Assembly: GCF_965638725.1 (NCBI RefSeq)
Contig: NC_134950.1
Coordinates: forward strand, 26,378,932-26,442,931
DNA from: Aptenodytes patagonicus
Taxonomy: Eukaryota > Chordata > Aves > Sphenisciformes > Spheniscidae
Length of the DNA stretch: 64,000 nucleotides
Direction: 5' to 3'
The position numbers and the translations under genes were made by a program. Of this stretch, positions 32,937-47,900 are shown in pieces. Below the pieces are notes generated by a model. It did not search any database. It saw only the letters and a list, made by a program, of their open reading frames with translations, and had not been told where the DNA came from. Each line of letters starts with the position of its first letter. Position 1 is the first letter of the stretch.

Positions 32937-35900
32937 CTGGAAACAAAAGAGGAGGAGACATCACTAGCAACAGTCATGCTAGTAAAGCTGTTTCATTACA
33001 AGGCATTTTCAGCACTAGCCCAACAGGTGATTTATTTCTGTAACATGCTGTGCCAGCCCACCCCTAAACGCTCCAAGTACAACTTCACATCAGCATCCAG
33101 ATGCTATTAAGAATTACACAACAAAATTAAAACTGGAAGTGGCAATTCTTTTCGGGGAGGGAAAGGCACCCCAAAGAAATCCCATACCCCCAAGCCCCCT
33201 GTGTTCACTTACTGCTATCTGCCGCTTGTCTGTCTCGCCTCTTTTGTGGTGGAGATCTGGGAGTGAGTCAAGGAAAGTCACTTGGGTAGGAAACAGGCTT
33301 TTTCCAGCCACAAACACCCAGTATGAGCTTTCTCTAGCAGTATTCATTCTAGGGAAAGGATACATGTCAAATACTCCAGAATTGTGACATCCCAGATGTA
33401 TTCGTAATAAGAATCCATGGCATCATGACTGAAAGACAATACAAGGTTAGATTACCCAACACATTCACATATCGTGTATACGTATTTATAAACTTCATTG
33501 TAACACTTACCTGTTTTGTTCCTGCAGTGCCTTAAATGCAGTTTTATAGTCTACTTCTCTGAGGAACTGGCATAAAATAGCTACCTGTAAGGAAAGACTC
33601 ACAGGTGACTTTCACAGCCTTAATTCCCCACAAACTAGTCTTCCACAAAATACCTCAGTAATCCCACCCCATTCCTAGACCTAACCAAGTGCCAGTTTCC
33701 ACAGCAAGCAAGTTCTGAGCACCTGAACTTCAAGAACATACACAACTCATTCTGAAATATCAACAACAGTAGTAGCTAAAAAGGAAGAAAAAGGGGTTTT
33801 ACTCAAGTCTGAAGGGACTGACCCAGCTTCCGGGTTTCTAAACGCATTTAATAGCTCTGGAATCAGAGCCTAATGTCAGCCTTGTTACTTCCTGGAGAAG
33901 GAACAATCCCACTGAACAACAACATCCACAGGCAGTTACCATGAACAACAAGGCCAGGTTCCCAATACCACCCCACGGATACCATACTCATTCTCAACTC
34001 TACAAAAAAACCCCCACAAACAAAACACACACCCCTCTATCCTAAGAGAAAAATGGGACAGAAAAAACACAGACTTTCTGCTTTTTACAACATTTCTAAG
34101 TATGTGTTTATTTACTTGTTAATTTGGGTCATTTTAGTGTCCTAGAAGCAACAGTAACAACAACAACAACATCTATTTTATTGCAGACTGCATTTACAAG
34201 GAAAGTTGGATTCAGTTTTGCTTTTTAGAAAGTTCTCCCCCTCTTTTAACATCAAAATACTTATAAACCAATGTTTTACCAAATGCCGTGTTTCAACTCT
34301 TACCTGGGTGTGACAGTTGAGTAAAGAACAACACTTGATCATTCTTTTTATCACCTACAGAACAGTTAAAAAACAAAACACAAGTTTTGAAATGCTAGTA
34401 TTGGAACACAAACCAAATTTTTTTTTTTTTTAAATACAAGGGACCAGCTAAATAACTATGTACATTCTTCTACCCACCCCCCAACAATTCCTGGGGTTTG
34501 GTACATCCACTGATCAACTGAGCTTTCATCACTTCGGAGACTTCACAGGAGCATGATGCGTGCTACAGAACAAAGCACTGCGTTCCCGCTAAGAGAGCCG
34601 GGCCGTGGTCTGTTAAAGCGCTTCACCTTTATCCCCTGCCGCTCACAGAGAAGGCCTGACCTGGGTGGGAACAGCACAGTGAGTGGGCTCACGGACAAAA
34701 GCTCTCACATCAAGGCAAAACACGTGCTGGCGAGCAGCAGTGCTGCTGTGTGACAGCACGGTGGTCCCAGCCAGGACGCCTGCACCGCTGTAGCCTGGCA
34801 CGAGGCACAGCTTAGATTGGGCTGTGAACATTCGGGATCTCAGACAGTGTCCGAAGCTCTCACTTGCCGTATGAACAGGAACATGAAAGGAGCAGTGATC
34901 GGACCGGGTATAAAAATAACCTCCTTCTCTGGGTCTGGACAGTCACGACAAGCCTATCACCTACCAAAATGCAGTCTACAAGTAACACAGTGGTGTCCTA
35001 ATGAAGACGACAAATGCCTGGATAAAGGTTAAAGCAGCTGCCAGATTTCACCAGAACATGCTGTGGCTGGGACTGAAGATTCCCCCCAACACATCCGGTT
35101 ATTAAGGGGTTCTCACTCATGGCCCACTTGCAAGTGACAAGCCACTTGTTACACCAACTTGCAGAGTACACAGGTACACACTATGTACAGTGCCATACCT
35201 CCGGCACGCTCTGACAGTGGTAAGTTACAATCCTACCCATCTCTGGACAACCTTGCACAGCGCTGCAATGCAGCTCTGCTCACTGTCTGGAAAAAGATAC
35301 CAGTGTGGGCATCTGAAAAGGAGCCAACATTGTCTGGATCTCACTGCTAACATGATCCATACTCCCACCCCTCACCTGTGTTAGCTAGAGCAGACAATAT
35401 TTTAGAAGTGTTTAGATGATACGCTTATGTTCATCTGCGCCATGGGTGGAAGCAAGCAGGCTCCATCCATGCAATACCAGCACCAGAAGCGCAGTGGAGC
35501 TGGATGTTTCCACTGGCTGGAGGCTCAGGCCCAGTGCTGCAGCACAGCCAGTGAGGAAGAGGAAGTGCTGCTGCGCTCTCCTGAGCTGGTCTGCCTGCCC
35601 GGCACTGCACAACACGGTGCAGCCCCACAGGGACGAGCTGGGGGATCGCCACACCACACGGTGATGTGCGTGCTCTTGGCTTTTCCATTTGCTCACTGCT
35701 GCACCGGAGCCCAGTACCAGTGCTTCCCCAGCTGGCAACTCTGCACGTTCAGTCTCTACAAACTAACAGAAAAGCCGCCTGTGCTCCAGCAAAGGAGAAG
35801 CTTCACATTTTCTATGGCCTTCAAGCAACAAGCAAAGAAAAATGGATCTATGAGGATTCATATCCCTAAACGCATCAGTATAAAATCTTACAGACTACAG

Positions 35901-38900
35901 GAACATGAACATGTCTAGCAGTTTTGTCTCTACAGAGAATTAGGATGCTGACTGAATCCAAAGAGGTATTTTTGTATATCTAAATGCCATTTTAACTCAC
36001 CTGGTCTGTGTACACATCTGGTGGTACCATCTTATTAAAGAAGTCTGAGCATACAGCTCCTGCCTGTAGATAATAGTGAAGGGCTGCTGAATACTGATTT
36101 GTTGCTGCAGTGGAAAAAAGCAAAATAAGGCCTTAAAAGCAAACAATTATTTCTAAGACTCTGATCAATTGTGTATAGAATTACTCAGACATGTATCTCA
36201 CAGCTGAATTCTACTGGGAAAGTGACTTGCATATCATTGTTTAAAAAGCACAGACACACAGGAGGTGGTAAGACAGCGACAGACAGAAAACTACACAATT
36301 GGGAAAACTAGCAACACAGGCAAAGTTCTGCCTTCTGAGAACTACTTTTTACTTTTCAGGTATTTGATCACCCTTAGAGTGGAAAAGAAGTTTGCCTTCA
36401 CTGAACTTAGCACGCAGGCCGTAGTGAAGAAGTTTAGTTAGTACAAGTTAGAGGGGGCCAGCTGCCACCACCACACCCATCTCATGGTTCAGCACTAGTT
36501 TTACTCTCAGTAAGTTCTTACTGAACTGACGTGAAGGCAGCCTTCAGGGGCTCTGTGGTGAGAGCAGTCTGCTTGTCCACGCAGCTTCTGAAATACAGAC
36601 CTGACACATGCCAGGAGTGCTCCAACCATTGCTCTTTCAGGTAGCAGCTTCTGAGGCTTCCTACACAAACATCCTCCTTCTGGGATGTTGTTCCACCTTG
36701 TACGAGCAGTAAATACTGCCAGTTTATAACCTTGAATCAGTATCCAATATTTAAGGTGACAGCCCTCAACACAAGACTAAGACCCCTCCCCTCACCCCAA
36801 GGGTTATAAAGCATCTTCTAGACAAATTTGTCTCCTTTGGAAGCAACAGGCTAGGGTTTCTGCACTACATCTTACTGCACACCACAGACATCCTTCCAGT
36901 CCAAAAAGAGAGATTTGGAAACGTGCACCTTGCCTCCTGCAATAGCCCAAAGCACCAGCAAGTAGATGGCAGAGGCACAGCACACATCTTGTTTTATTGC
37001 CAGAAAAGAACAATCTGGCTTAAATGCTAAATTTCACCAGACTGCTCTCCACAGATAATTTCAGTGGAAGAAATGCCCAACTACCTTTGAGGACAGCTAT
37101 GGCCATGTCCTTCTCTAGCACATACACCAGGTAGTACTGTACTTGTCTGGCTATCTTCTGAAAGTTCATTCTTCATCACCTACCTCTCTCCACTCTACTC
37201 ACACTGTAAAGTAAGCCCCAGGAACTGACTCTAGATTGGGGAATAATTTAACAAAGCATAGTATCACATAGGCTGGACAAGATTTTCCCAGGCAACCGCT
37301 GCCCTGCTGCAGGCTGGGTGCCATGTCATGGTGTCCAGAACCTGAAACACTACGTCCCAATTCTGTTGGCTGCTCCCAGCTGAGGAGCAAGGGTAAGTAC
37401 TGGAAAAGTGGCAGGTGAGGACAGAACGACAGGAAAGAGCTTCCCATCACAACCAATACCAGGATCAGGAGTTCATGCTTCCTCATTTACAAATCCTAGA
37501 TACTTCCCTATATAAAATACAGATCCTCTCTACCCTGCTCGTCTTCTGCTCCAGTGAAGCTGATCTCCACATTTAAGAGCAAGCACTGCTCACACAGCTT
37601 TCCATTCACTTAATAAAAGACTCAAATGTTAGGGGGTTGCGTAATTATACCACTCAAGGACCAACTGCACCCACTAAAAACGTGAAGTTAACAAAGACAC
37701 TCACAGTAAAGTTTCCCTTGCCCTAAAAGCACGTTCGCATGACCCATCGAAAGCTCAGTCTCCCTGTGAGCTTAGACAACCTCCCAGACAAATTCACCTA
37801 CACTATTGCACCTGAAGATTTTAAACTCATATATCACTTAAGCTTCTTTTCGTAAGAGGAAACACAAGGAGGGTTATGTCAGGCAAATCTCAGAGAAGCA
37901 AGGGACCCCTACACACATGCTAACAATAGACATTGGTTTCACTTACCAAAATAAATATCTGCCTGAATAATCAACCAGAAGTGGTTGTTCGCGTTGATAG
38001 TCAATGCATAGCTGACTAGCTCTTTTACTGTAACAGCCACAGCTTCAAAGTCCACTGACTGAAGACTAAAGGAAAAAAAGGAAGAAAAATAATTCCTAAA
38101 TTATTGTTTTGGTTTTTTAAACAGTAATCTGATTTTACACCTAGTCTAGCCCAAAGCACCTTGCATTAAATGTCAAGCAAAAATAACTCCAGGAAAGACT
38201 TAGTGTTAACTCAGACTACCGTTGAATTGTTTCAATACAGTAAATCTGAGAACAAATACACCCTTCACAGAGTCAGACAAAAAGTCCGAAGTTTATCTGT
38301 GGCTGGCACCATAAAAGGGTTCTGTGCAAGAATATAAGTTCTCAGTTTCAAGAAGTTTAAAGACAACACCCGAAACCACTACAAATTTATCACAGTATCT
38401 GCATAAGTGGCCACAGACAGCAGTCTCTAGAACCTTGTGGAACTAGCTTGGAGAGGAAGGCTGGGAATGGTTTGGCACATTGCTTGGGCAGCCTTTCCCA
38501 AAGCTCGTGTGGAATCTCCATTTCTAAAACTTGTTTTTTCTCACCGTACTGCTAAATTCTGGTAACCTTGAAAACGACTGTCTTCTGATTAGCCTTATAA
38601 CATACACTGAAGTCTACATCAGTAACAATGAGACTATTCAATCAGACCAATTAAAGACAGGTTAGCCACACTAAGCATTACACACTCTCCCTCACAAAAG
38701 TCACCTCTCCCAGGGCATACCTGGAATCTAAAACAGTGAGGTTCTAGCCCCACAGAGCCTCTAAACTTCATTGGAGAAATACAGTCCAATCCAGCCAGAA
38801 CCAGTCAATACATACCATATGCCACTTAGTATTTTGGCAATTATTCAAACACACGTCAAAAATATTAGATATTTTGTATTAAAATATTATATAGTTCACA

Positions 38901-41900
38901 TAGCTGCACATAGCTCAGTAAAATACACAGCTAAAACCTCTCTAGTTTCTTGTATCCACATCTCCATCAGGACCATCAACTTAGGAGCAAAAACCTCCAT
39001 GCAATCAGACCAATCTGCCTGCAAACAGAATGGGGGTCAGTGATGCCCTTACATGGCAGAAATCACACTGACACACAGTAACTAATACACAGTAACTGGA
39101 ACCCAACCAACTATGTAAACATGTATTTTGAAAATTGTATTTTTAATTATCATCTTACTTGGGGATGGATGAGGGCCAGATGGAAATGTGCTCTGCTGCA
39201 ATATCATTCACAATATCTTCCTAAGAGAAGAAAGATAGTAAGAGACATTACAAAGAGAAATGTTTCAAGAAAACCAAGTAAGATATTTATGATATATACT
39301 AACCCGAACATTATGAAGCTTGACAAAGAGGGACAATATTGTGGTTAAAACCAATGGTTCCTGTAAGGAAAAAAAATAGCATTCCCATGAACTAACAAAA
39401 CTCAGCTTTAAAGCTTAGGGAAGAAAGTGGTGTAAGAAGTTCTGACACCATTATAATTTCCTATTGAAACAGGGCAATATTTTGTTAAGAATCCTGCAAC
39501 ATAGGAATACCGCAAGAAAGTTTCTGTAGGAAGTCTTTAATTACTTCAGGTTTTCCTGAATAACTGCTTGGATTAAAACCTTACTTAGGTTTTAGACATC
39601 TTTATCTTGTTTCTGTGGCTACTGCCTAGCCTTAAACTTAAGCTAGGTATACGACAACTTTCTATGCATTTACAAACCCACAAGGTATAAAACAATTTCC
39701 CTTCTTACTTCTGCTGCTTAGTAACGATGCAAGTAGCAGCTTCCTTCTCCCTCCAAAAGGAATGCTTTGCTTCGTGATAGCTGGAATAAAATGAACTTCA
39801 TGATAGCTGGAATAAAATATACTCCTAATGTTAACAGATCTCCACTGTCAGAATTCAGGATTTTTTTTTAATTTTTTTTTTTTTAACAAGGTATTCCACA
39901 CTGCTGTATGGCAGGTATAGCAAATTCAGAAGTTCTTCAGCCATATAAAACACCTGTACAGCTATCAGATTTTCTGAATTTAACTGGAAAGTGCAGAGAA
40001 ATAATACACCAAAAGAAAGTTCTCGTTGCAAACACATTCTCAAGACCACTATAACTTACCCGAAGCTTTTTGATGAAGGACAGCAATTCACTCCTAAATT
40101 AGGGATGCAAATATCCATGTAAGTAATCGTCCACAGCAAAGAATATATGCAAACCTAATACACTGGAAATGAGAGTCAGTAAAGCAAATTCTTCACCCAC
40201 CAAAATACTCCTTCACCTCTAAGTTTACAAATGCAGGGTATATAAGTGAAAGTGCTCGAGCAGGTCATTCATTTTCAATACAGTCACTGGCAAGTTTTAC
40301 TTTTACATTTAAAACAGGTTAAATAAGAGATATTTGTTATTCCATCAAGCTATAAAAGGCATGAAAAATCACTTTGTAGTAAGTCAACCATTGACTCTAA
40401 AGGGGAAAGCAATTGAACTGTACTGTAATTCTCCAAGCTAGGATTGCAACAATGACCTACAGGCTTATAGAAGAGGGTACGCTGTGATCATTTATAAAGT
40501 ACATTGATTTCCTTGTCATGCCACATCAGAAATTGTCACTAGAAGACAATCAAGACAAGCACAGCCTGCTTGGAAAAGGTTTCACTGCTGTTTTTCCGTA
40601 ACAGCAACAGGGTCACTGCCCTTTACTGTTTGAATCAGAGGGGTCAGAAAAGGTTCAGTATCCTAGAGTACACCTGTACTGCTTCCTTTTCCTCGCCGGA
40701 GTATACAACTGAAACCTAGAGCAAGCACATACCCTCTTCCACCCATCCCACAGCAGCATAAGCAAAAGCAGCTGGCCTTTAGGCACATATTAACCTGCTT
40801 AGCTCAAGAAAGGCAAAGAAACAGTCCATAGTTTGACAGGGGCACCTTTTCCACGTTTTTAACATGGAAGACTGTTCAATATAATCATACATTCCAGAAT
40901 TTACCGTAATAGGCAACTTATAATAAGGCTTGGACTTAAGAACAGGCTGAAAACACTTACTGAGTGGACAAATCAGAGTCCTGAATCAATCAAACAGTTA
41001 AAGCTAAGGCTGGCAGAGGTTAGGTAACCGACAGTGAAATTACTCTAGTCAACAATATTTTCTTCCTTTCCCTCTCCCAAGGGGCTCAGCTGAACTAGAA
41101 TTTCATTTCAAGAGTGACTAACATCTAGCTTTAGATTCAGAAAACCTAAAGCTAAGTGTAGACACCTAGGCTGTGAGCTAGGTATTTAATACAGTTATAA
41201 AAGCAGTTAACTGATACAGTCAATGGAGCAATTCTATTCGATGTAAAGCAGACACCTCCAGTCGGTCAGCTAAACTGCCCTCTAGATGCCCTTGACTTCA
41301 TTGGAAGATGTACACTGATTATAATGGGAGCACAGGCATATATGCTTTGGTGTCTGAATGTTGACCTGAATCCCACACACTCCTTTTCTCTCTCTGAAAA
41401 GGAAAGTCAACACATCACTGCTAATACCCAACATCGCCAGTGAACAGATCGTTCACTTGGTAGAGATCTTTAGCTGCTCCCACCACTCTGATAGTGGAAT
41501 CCAGATAATTTTTGAAGGGAACACGGGGTCAAATATACAATTCAAACTTTAAAAGTAATTTAAGAAAACACACCTGTACATAATGCCCAGTGTAGACTCC
41601 CTGTGTTTTATCAAACTCACTCTGCCATCATTCCCCCGTTTGTGCTGGTTGGATACACTGCAGATTTGTACAACAACTTCCCAAAGGTCTTTAGCTGTCC
41701 GTCTACTTTCTTTGGGACCTGGAAGTTCTTTGCATGTAGCAGCCAGCAACTGTCCCAGCTACGCAATGCAAGAGAAAAAAAAATACAACTACAGCTTCTC
41801 TGAATATTGACTACAGCAAAGTAACTACTGGCATTTAAAATGGCTAAGCACGTGATTTTAAGTTACAAACTACAAAACAATGTGACTAAACTTTGCAGCA

Positions 41901-44900
41901 GAGGACACTGATGAGGGGAACCTGGAAGACAGGAATTAAACAGAGGATTTTTCCCTTTATTAGTTTCCTTAGGGTATATTTCATTACTACAGGCTCCGGA
42001 AAACAAGCTTTACACCCTACTTAAATATTTTGCATAAAAGCTAAAAACCATAAGATACAGTTTTACAAAGACTGGCTCCCTAGAACTCCCTTAACTTTCA
42101 TAAAATAATTAATCTGAACTGAAACTGGCACCCTCTGCTATACGGAAAAAGCTGAACCTCAAAATGGAAATTAGGAAATACCACAGGTAAGCAGAGCAGG
42201 CCAAAAATGAATCTGTCCTGTAATATGATCTGCATTCAGTTTCATTGCCTGACTTTGAAGTAGAAACATTGCTGTAAAACCATTTTGAAAGTAAAGTTTC
42301 AAAAAACGCAGTGCTTGAATGTCTCCAGAAATTCCACACTGGTGTTGGGTTCAAAAATGGAACCATTACAGCACATTTAGAAAAAGTGTCTTAGGAACAG
42401 AAAAATCAACCAGACATGAAGCCCGAGATCTGTACACTTCTCATACCTCCTACATGAACTAGGCGGAGTTCCAGCTGAGAGGAGAGTCCTTTATGGGAGT
42501 GCTACAGGGTTTCAATCAGCTTATGGATCATAACCACACATGCCTGATGCTTATGGAACCAACCTCAGTTGGCAGCCAACAAGGGCTAAGATGCAGTTTG
42601 TTTCATCTGTTCTTGCAGCACAACCTCCATGTCTTTTGTCAATCTTCAAATACACTTACTGCTTAGCCCTACTGCCTTCTATACCAGACTTAATTTATTA
42701 TAGTCACAAAACCGGACACTCTTGAGACAGAAGGGTACATGATTTTAAAAGTACAAAAGACTTTAACAGGAGAAAGTCAATTATAGACTGACGAGGCTTT
42801 GAGACTGAGCACTCATTACCTTCACGTAAGGATTAGTTTGAACCAGAGGTAATGGAACTTGCATGGTCAAATACTCGTTCTCACGCCAGTTTAACAGGAA
42901 GGCAACACATTCTTCAGCTATAACTTGTCGAAGAGGTATATCTGGAAGAAAAGGGGTTCTTTGCTTAACTTTTTTTTTTTGAGAAAACACAGCATTATAC
43001 AAAAACAAGCAAAACACATTCCCTCTAGGTACGCATGTTCCGTATCTATCACGGAAAAACACGATACTCAGCCCTACAAGAGACTTCACCTCTGAAAATT
43101 AGGAGCAACAACAGCTTCCTCCAACCACAACAGTACTATGTTACTCCCTCCCTCAGTGTGAAACCACGTGGACTACTTTAACAACTAGCAAAACTTTTCA
43201 GGTAAAAATGCAGACATGTTTATCCTGTTCGAGTCCTTTAAGTGGCACTAAACAGAAACTGTCAGTATTTAGCAATACGTAGGCATCATGATGTTGCCGT
43301 TCTCATTTCCAGCTTCCAAAAACTAACCAAGCTTCTAAAGACTCACTAAAACCAGTGTCAAACTTCACTATTGTTTTTCCAGTTATACACCTAAATGGTA
43401 GATCTACAATACAAAGTTGTTCTTTTTTTTTCCCCTTTCTCTCAAGCTTTGTGCTTTATTGCATCCCAGGGAAGACAGCAATGTACTTACCAGGTACTCT
43501 CATTTCCAAATATCCTCGGACTCTGCTTATAAGATCAGAAGGAGGACGTTCTCCAGAAACACCAGCTCCAGCTTCGTGAGTGTAAATGTCCAAAAGTAGC
43601 ATTTCATTCAGCATGACTTGACGGAGTTTTGGAGAAAACTCTGTCACAAGCTCCAAGCAAGCAGCAAAAAGCTGTTTTGCATGGACAAAATCCTGAAATA
43701 GAGAGGATCCTGCAATTAATGCTTCTTAATGGATTAACGAGGAAAAAGACTAAGAGTTAAAGTGCTGTTCAGCTCTATCCTGGTTGAACCAGCCTCGGCA
43801 TCCATTATCATTAGCATTGCTCAAGCATCTCACAATTACTATTTACATTTTTGAGTCCTTTGGACTTGCTATTAAGCTTAACAGTTCCAACAGTTCCAGC
43901 TTTTTCAAACAAAACAAGAAGTTTAAGCAAAAACATACCAGAAGTAACTACTGGCACATTAGGTACAGTTTGTTTTTACCTTGTAGTTTAGCAGACTACA
44001 GTATTGTCAACTACAAGGCAAATGGAACAGCATTCCAATAAATTCCTTATGTAAAACAGTTAGCCAAAAGAACAGCACTTCATATCAGTAAGTCCAATCA
44101 CCGCTGGCTTTAGATGCAACATGATTTAGTACATCATAATCAAAACTTCGTATGAATGAAATTATCTCCAGGCCCAACTCACCGGAAAGCCATTATCCTC
44201 TCTCTACTGATGGAACTTTGTGAGACAGAAATATTTAACCATTATATGACACAGAACTTGTTACTACATCTCCCTCAGCTCCCAATTTTTCAATTCTTTT
44301 TCTCAAAAAGGGCTTTCTGTATTTTTAGTGTTGTTAAAATTCAGCTGTTCAAACTAACTCACCAGTAACTTGAGATGGCTTGCTCACCTTAATTGCACAG
44401 CAGTGTAATCCCTTCGCCATAAGGATGTAGACCAAATCCCTAGTCAGATTGTCTTTGATTCCTAAAATAACATTGCCGTAAACATTTGGTACTTCCCACT
44501 GGGAGAGAAATACATAGGACATTTGTACAGAAACAGGTTTTAGAATTCACATCACTGCTTAAAACATTAAAAACAAAACTCAAATATTGAAAGTGATTGA
44601 CATCTAAATGCCAACTCTAATTTTTACATCTAATCAGAAGTAGCGTATTGCTCATATAGAAGTACAATAAAAATGGCTATCTACCCTACTTTGTTCATAC
44701 TCTGAATATGCAATAATTGGGAGGGGAAAAAAAAACAAAAAAGACAAGAAATCCTTACTTAAAAAAAAACTCTTCTCTCCTGCTCCCAGCTTTTAATGGT
44801 AGGAATTTAAACTAAAATATTGCTAACTAGTCAGAATACTGAAAGCGAAAACTACAGAAATTTGTTTTCTCACAAGGAAAGCTAGTGATACAGCCAGTAA

Positions 44901-47900
44901 TTCCTTAAAACAAAGGTTATACATTTTGTTGTAATACTTTTCATAGAGTATGTGAGTTTAGATATGTATCATCATTCTTATTAAACCACCATTATGCAGA
45001 GAGAGGGGAAAATAAAAATAAATCACATTTTGTCATAGATCCTCAATGTTTACTGTTCATTGCAGTATGATACCTAACCAGTCCTTGAATTACACTCTCT
45101 CATGACCACATCAAATAAATTACCTTATTCGAAACTGTCCAGAATTGGCGTTCTGAAGTCATACCATGCAACTCAATTAAGATCTGGCGAATCCTCCAGG
45201 GATCTACTGACAATATGAGCTGATGTTCAAGCTGGCCAATATTGACACTTGCTGAAGCTAGAAGAAAAGCAATCAGGTCTCCAGTGCGTTCCTTCTTAAT
45301 GTAGAAGTGTAAGCGCACTTCTTTAGTACATAACATTTTAAACATAACACAGTAAGAACAGCAGAAACATCAATGCTTTTGTAGGCCCCGTACATCCTTT
45401 CATGCCCTTCCACAAACACCTTGTGCTAACTTCCTAGCTCCCCTGACCTAAAGGGCTGCTTGCAATGCCCCCTTTTCTCACACCAGCAGCTCTGAGTATT
45501 CCCTTACCCTTGCTACAGCGAAGCAAGAGGTTCAAGATCTGCACCAAAAAAAAAAGTGTTCCTATACTGCCTTAGTGAAAATATGCATTTTCACAACTGG
45601 CTTAAGTCAATGCAAGGCTATATTAGAGCTGAAAAGATAAGTTCTTTCCAGCTCAAGTCACCATCTGGCACCTCTTATGTTAGCTTTGACTTGTGCAGCT
45701 GCACAGCCAGCCAGCTACATCTGGGAAATGAACTGGACGAAAAGATCTGGGTTTCACTTTGGTAGGTTTAAAACTTCATCCAGATGGCACTCCTGGTCCA
45801 GCTCACCACACAGTCACATAAGCATTAGTGCTGGTGTAAGTCCAGAGGCAGGGTGCCCTTTCCGGGAACAGCTGTCACAGCCAGATTTGGTTCAAACCAA
45901 CTGCCACACCTCTCTTCCACTTGGTCAGCTAGGACACATTCATTTGAGCATACCTATTATACTCAGTTGAGATACAAGCAAAATACAAGCAAATAACAGC
46001 CACCTTCAAACAAGCAGGACATTCACCAACTAAAAATGGGAAGTATTCTCTCTAAAAAACTTTTTTTGAGAACAGACCTGCACATAGTAACCTCAAGCAT
46101 GGGAACAGGTGACTGCCTGCATATAAGTTAATGGAAGTGCTGTGAAAATTACCTGGGATATCATAAAAAGAAGTCACAGGTTTTGTGCACAGGTTGATTC
46201 GAGGAGATCTCTTCCGCATTTGATCAATGAGCAGCTTCCGTTCGTCATCTTTCAGCAGTTTTATGAACAACTCATGAGATGAAATCATGAAGACAAGCTG
46301 AAGATCTTCCAAACCCAAACACAAGTTTCTAAACAAATATAAAAGTTACTACATGAGCAGAAAGAAGCTGCTTATTTTTCCAATTATAAGTTCAAAACAT
46401 TTATTGTGCTGTATTACATTGCTTACAAAGTGTAAATTCATGTTATCTTAATATGGGTACATACTTAAGAAATGCTGCCATTTTTCTCTTCAACGCTTCA
46501 GAAGCATTTTCCAAGTTTATCGATCTTGAACAAACCTGGGAAAGCAAGCAGTAAGTAATTAAGCAGCCCCTTAGAACGCCTAAAATATTTAGTTACATAC
46601 AGTGTTACTGCCCAGTTTTCTGACTCACAATTAGTATCAGGCAGTAACCCTCTCTCTCAAGGGAGGCAACAAAGTTATCTGATAAACACTGTAGCAATCA
46701 CAGATAGATCAGAGTTTCAACCTGTCTGAAACAGCTTGTTTTGTGTACAACTGTTATCTTCCCTCAGACACAATTCACATTCCTTTTTCCTATTCCTCTG
46801 ATATTTAGGTGTGCTGACACTGAGCACCACAGTATCAGTTAGCCTCACAAGACATTAAGTACATAACAAAGCCCTTTTACAAGAGTTTAAAAATGAACCA
46901 ACATTTTTAAGTGCAAAAACATAAGACTTACTAGGACTTAGTGGTTTTTTTTTAAACTGTTAAACAGTAGTTGAAAGATAACTAGTTAGTTGAATTTAAT
47001 TGCCAGCTTGCAAGAAATAAACATTTCTCAGAAAAAAAAGTCCTAATATGAGCAGTTGATGGAACAGCTTTTATTTGCTCTGAGGTACAGAGTCAATTTT
47101 TGTCAGTCAATTTTTGCCACGTGCTTGAAAGACAAGCAAAAGACAAGGCTCAAATTAAGCAAAGAAGATACAAAAATAACAGTAAAGCAACAAAAGGAGT
47201 AAGTTTAGTTTGAGCAATAATAGTTTCCTAAGAAGCTTCACTGAGGGCAACAGTTTAAATCTCACACATACAGTAACTCAGGATCATTTCATGACATGGT
47301 AACTTTTACAACAAAGCTGGTAAAGGAAAGTGGTCCTCTTCAATAAATACTTCTTTTTCTAGTATCTCTCTCTGTCTTGGAGAACTTGTTTCTTTGTTCC
47401 TTGAAAACAAACATTCAACAATATCTCTATATAATTTAATAATGTCAGGAATCGCAGCAATTTCAAATCCAAGCTGAAGCAACAGGTCAATATTGTTCCT
47501 CCCCAATAGATGGAAACAGAGCTATGAAGATGCGAGACTGATCACATGAAGTATATTTGTACTAACTGCAAAGAAGTTGAATAAAGTTTGAGAAGTTACC
47601 TTACAAAGTATTTTTCTCTGCTTCCGAAATTTGAGCATTACTTGCAACAATAATACAGTTATATGGCGAAAGAGATACCTCACTAAATACCATTTCCTCT
47701 TCTAATTTCAGATAATTTCTTACCTCAAGGAGGAAGTCTATTTTCTCTTTGCTGGGTTTCAGGAACAGCTGACAAAATTGAATATCAATTGTTCGCCCCT
47801 GCAATACATCACAGACTGTGTTGCACACGCAGACTTTGAAACAAACTTCATCCAGAGCATCATTCCTGCATGAACACAAAACCAAAGATCACAGAACTTC

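Noticed and set aside
35427-35918. 163-codon plus-strand frame in INTS8 intron 22
   Set aside because: No family resemblance, no ATG context or splice support, and overlapped by frames on the other strand.
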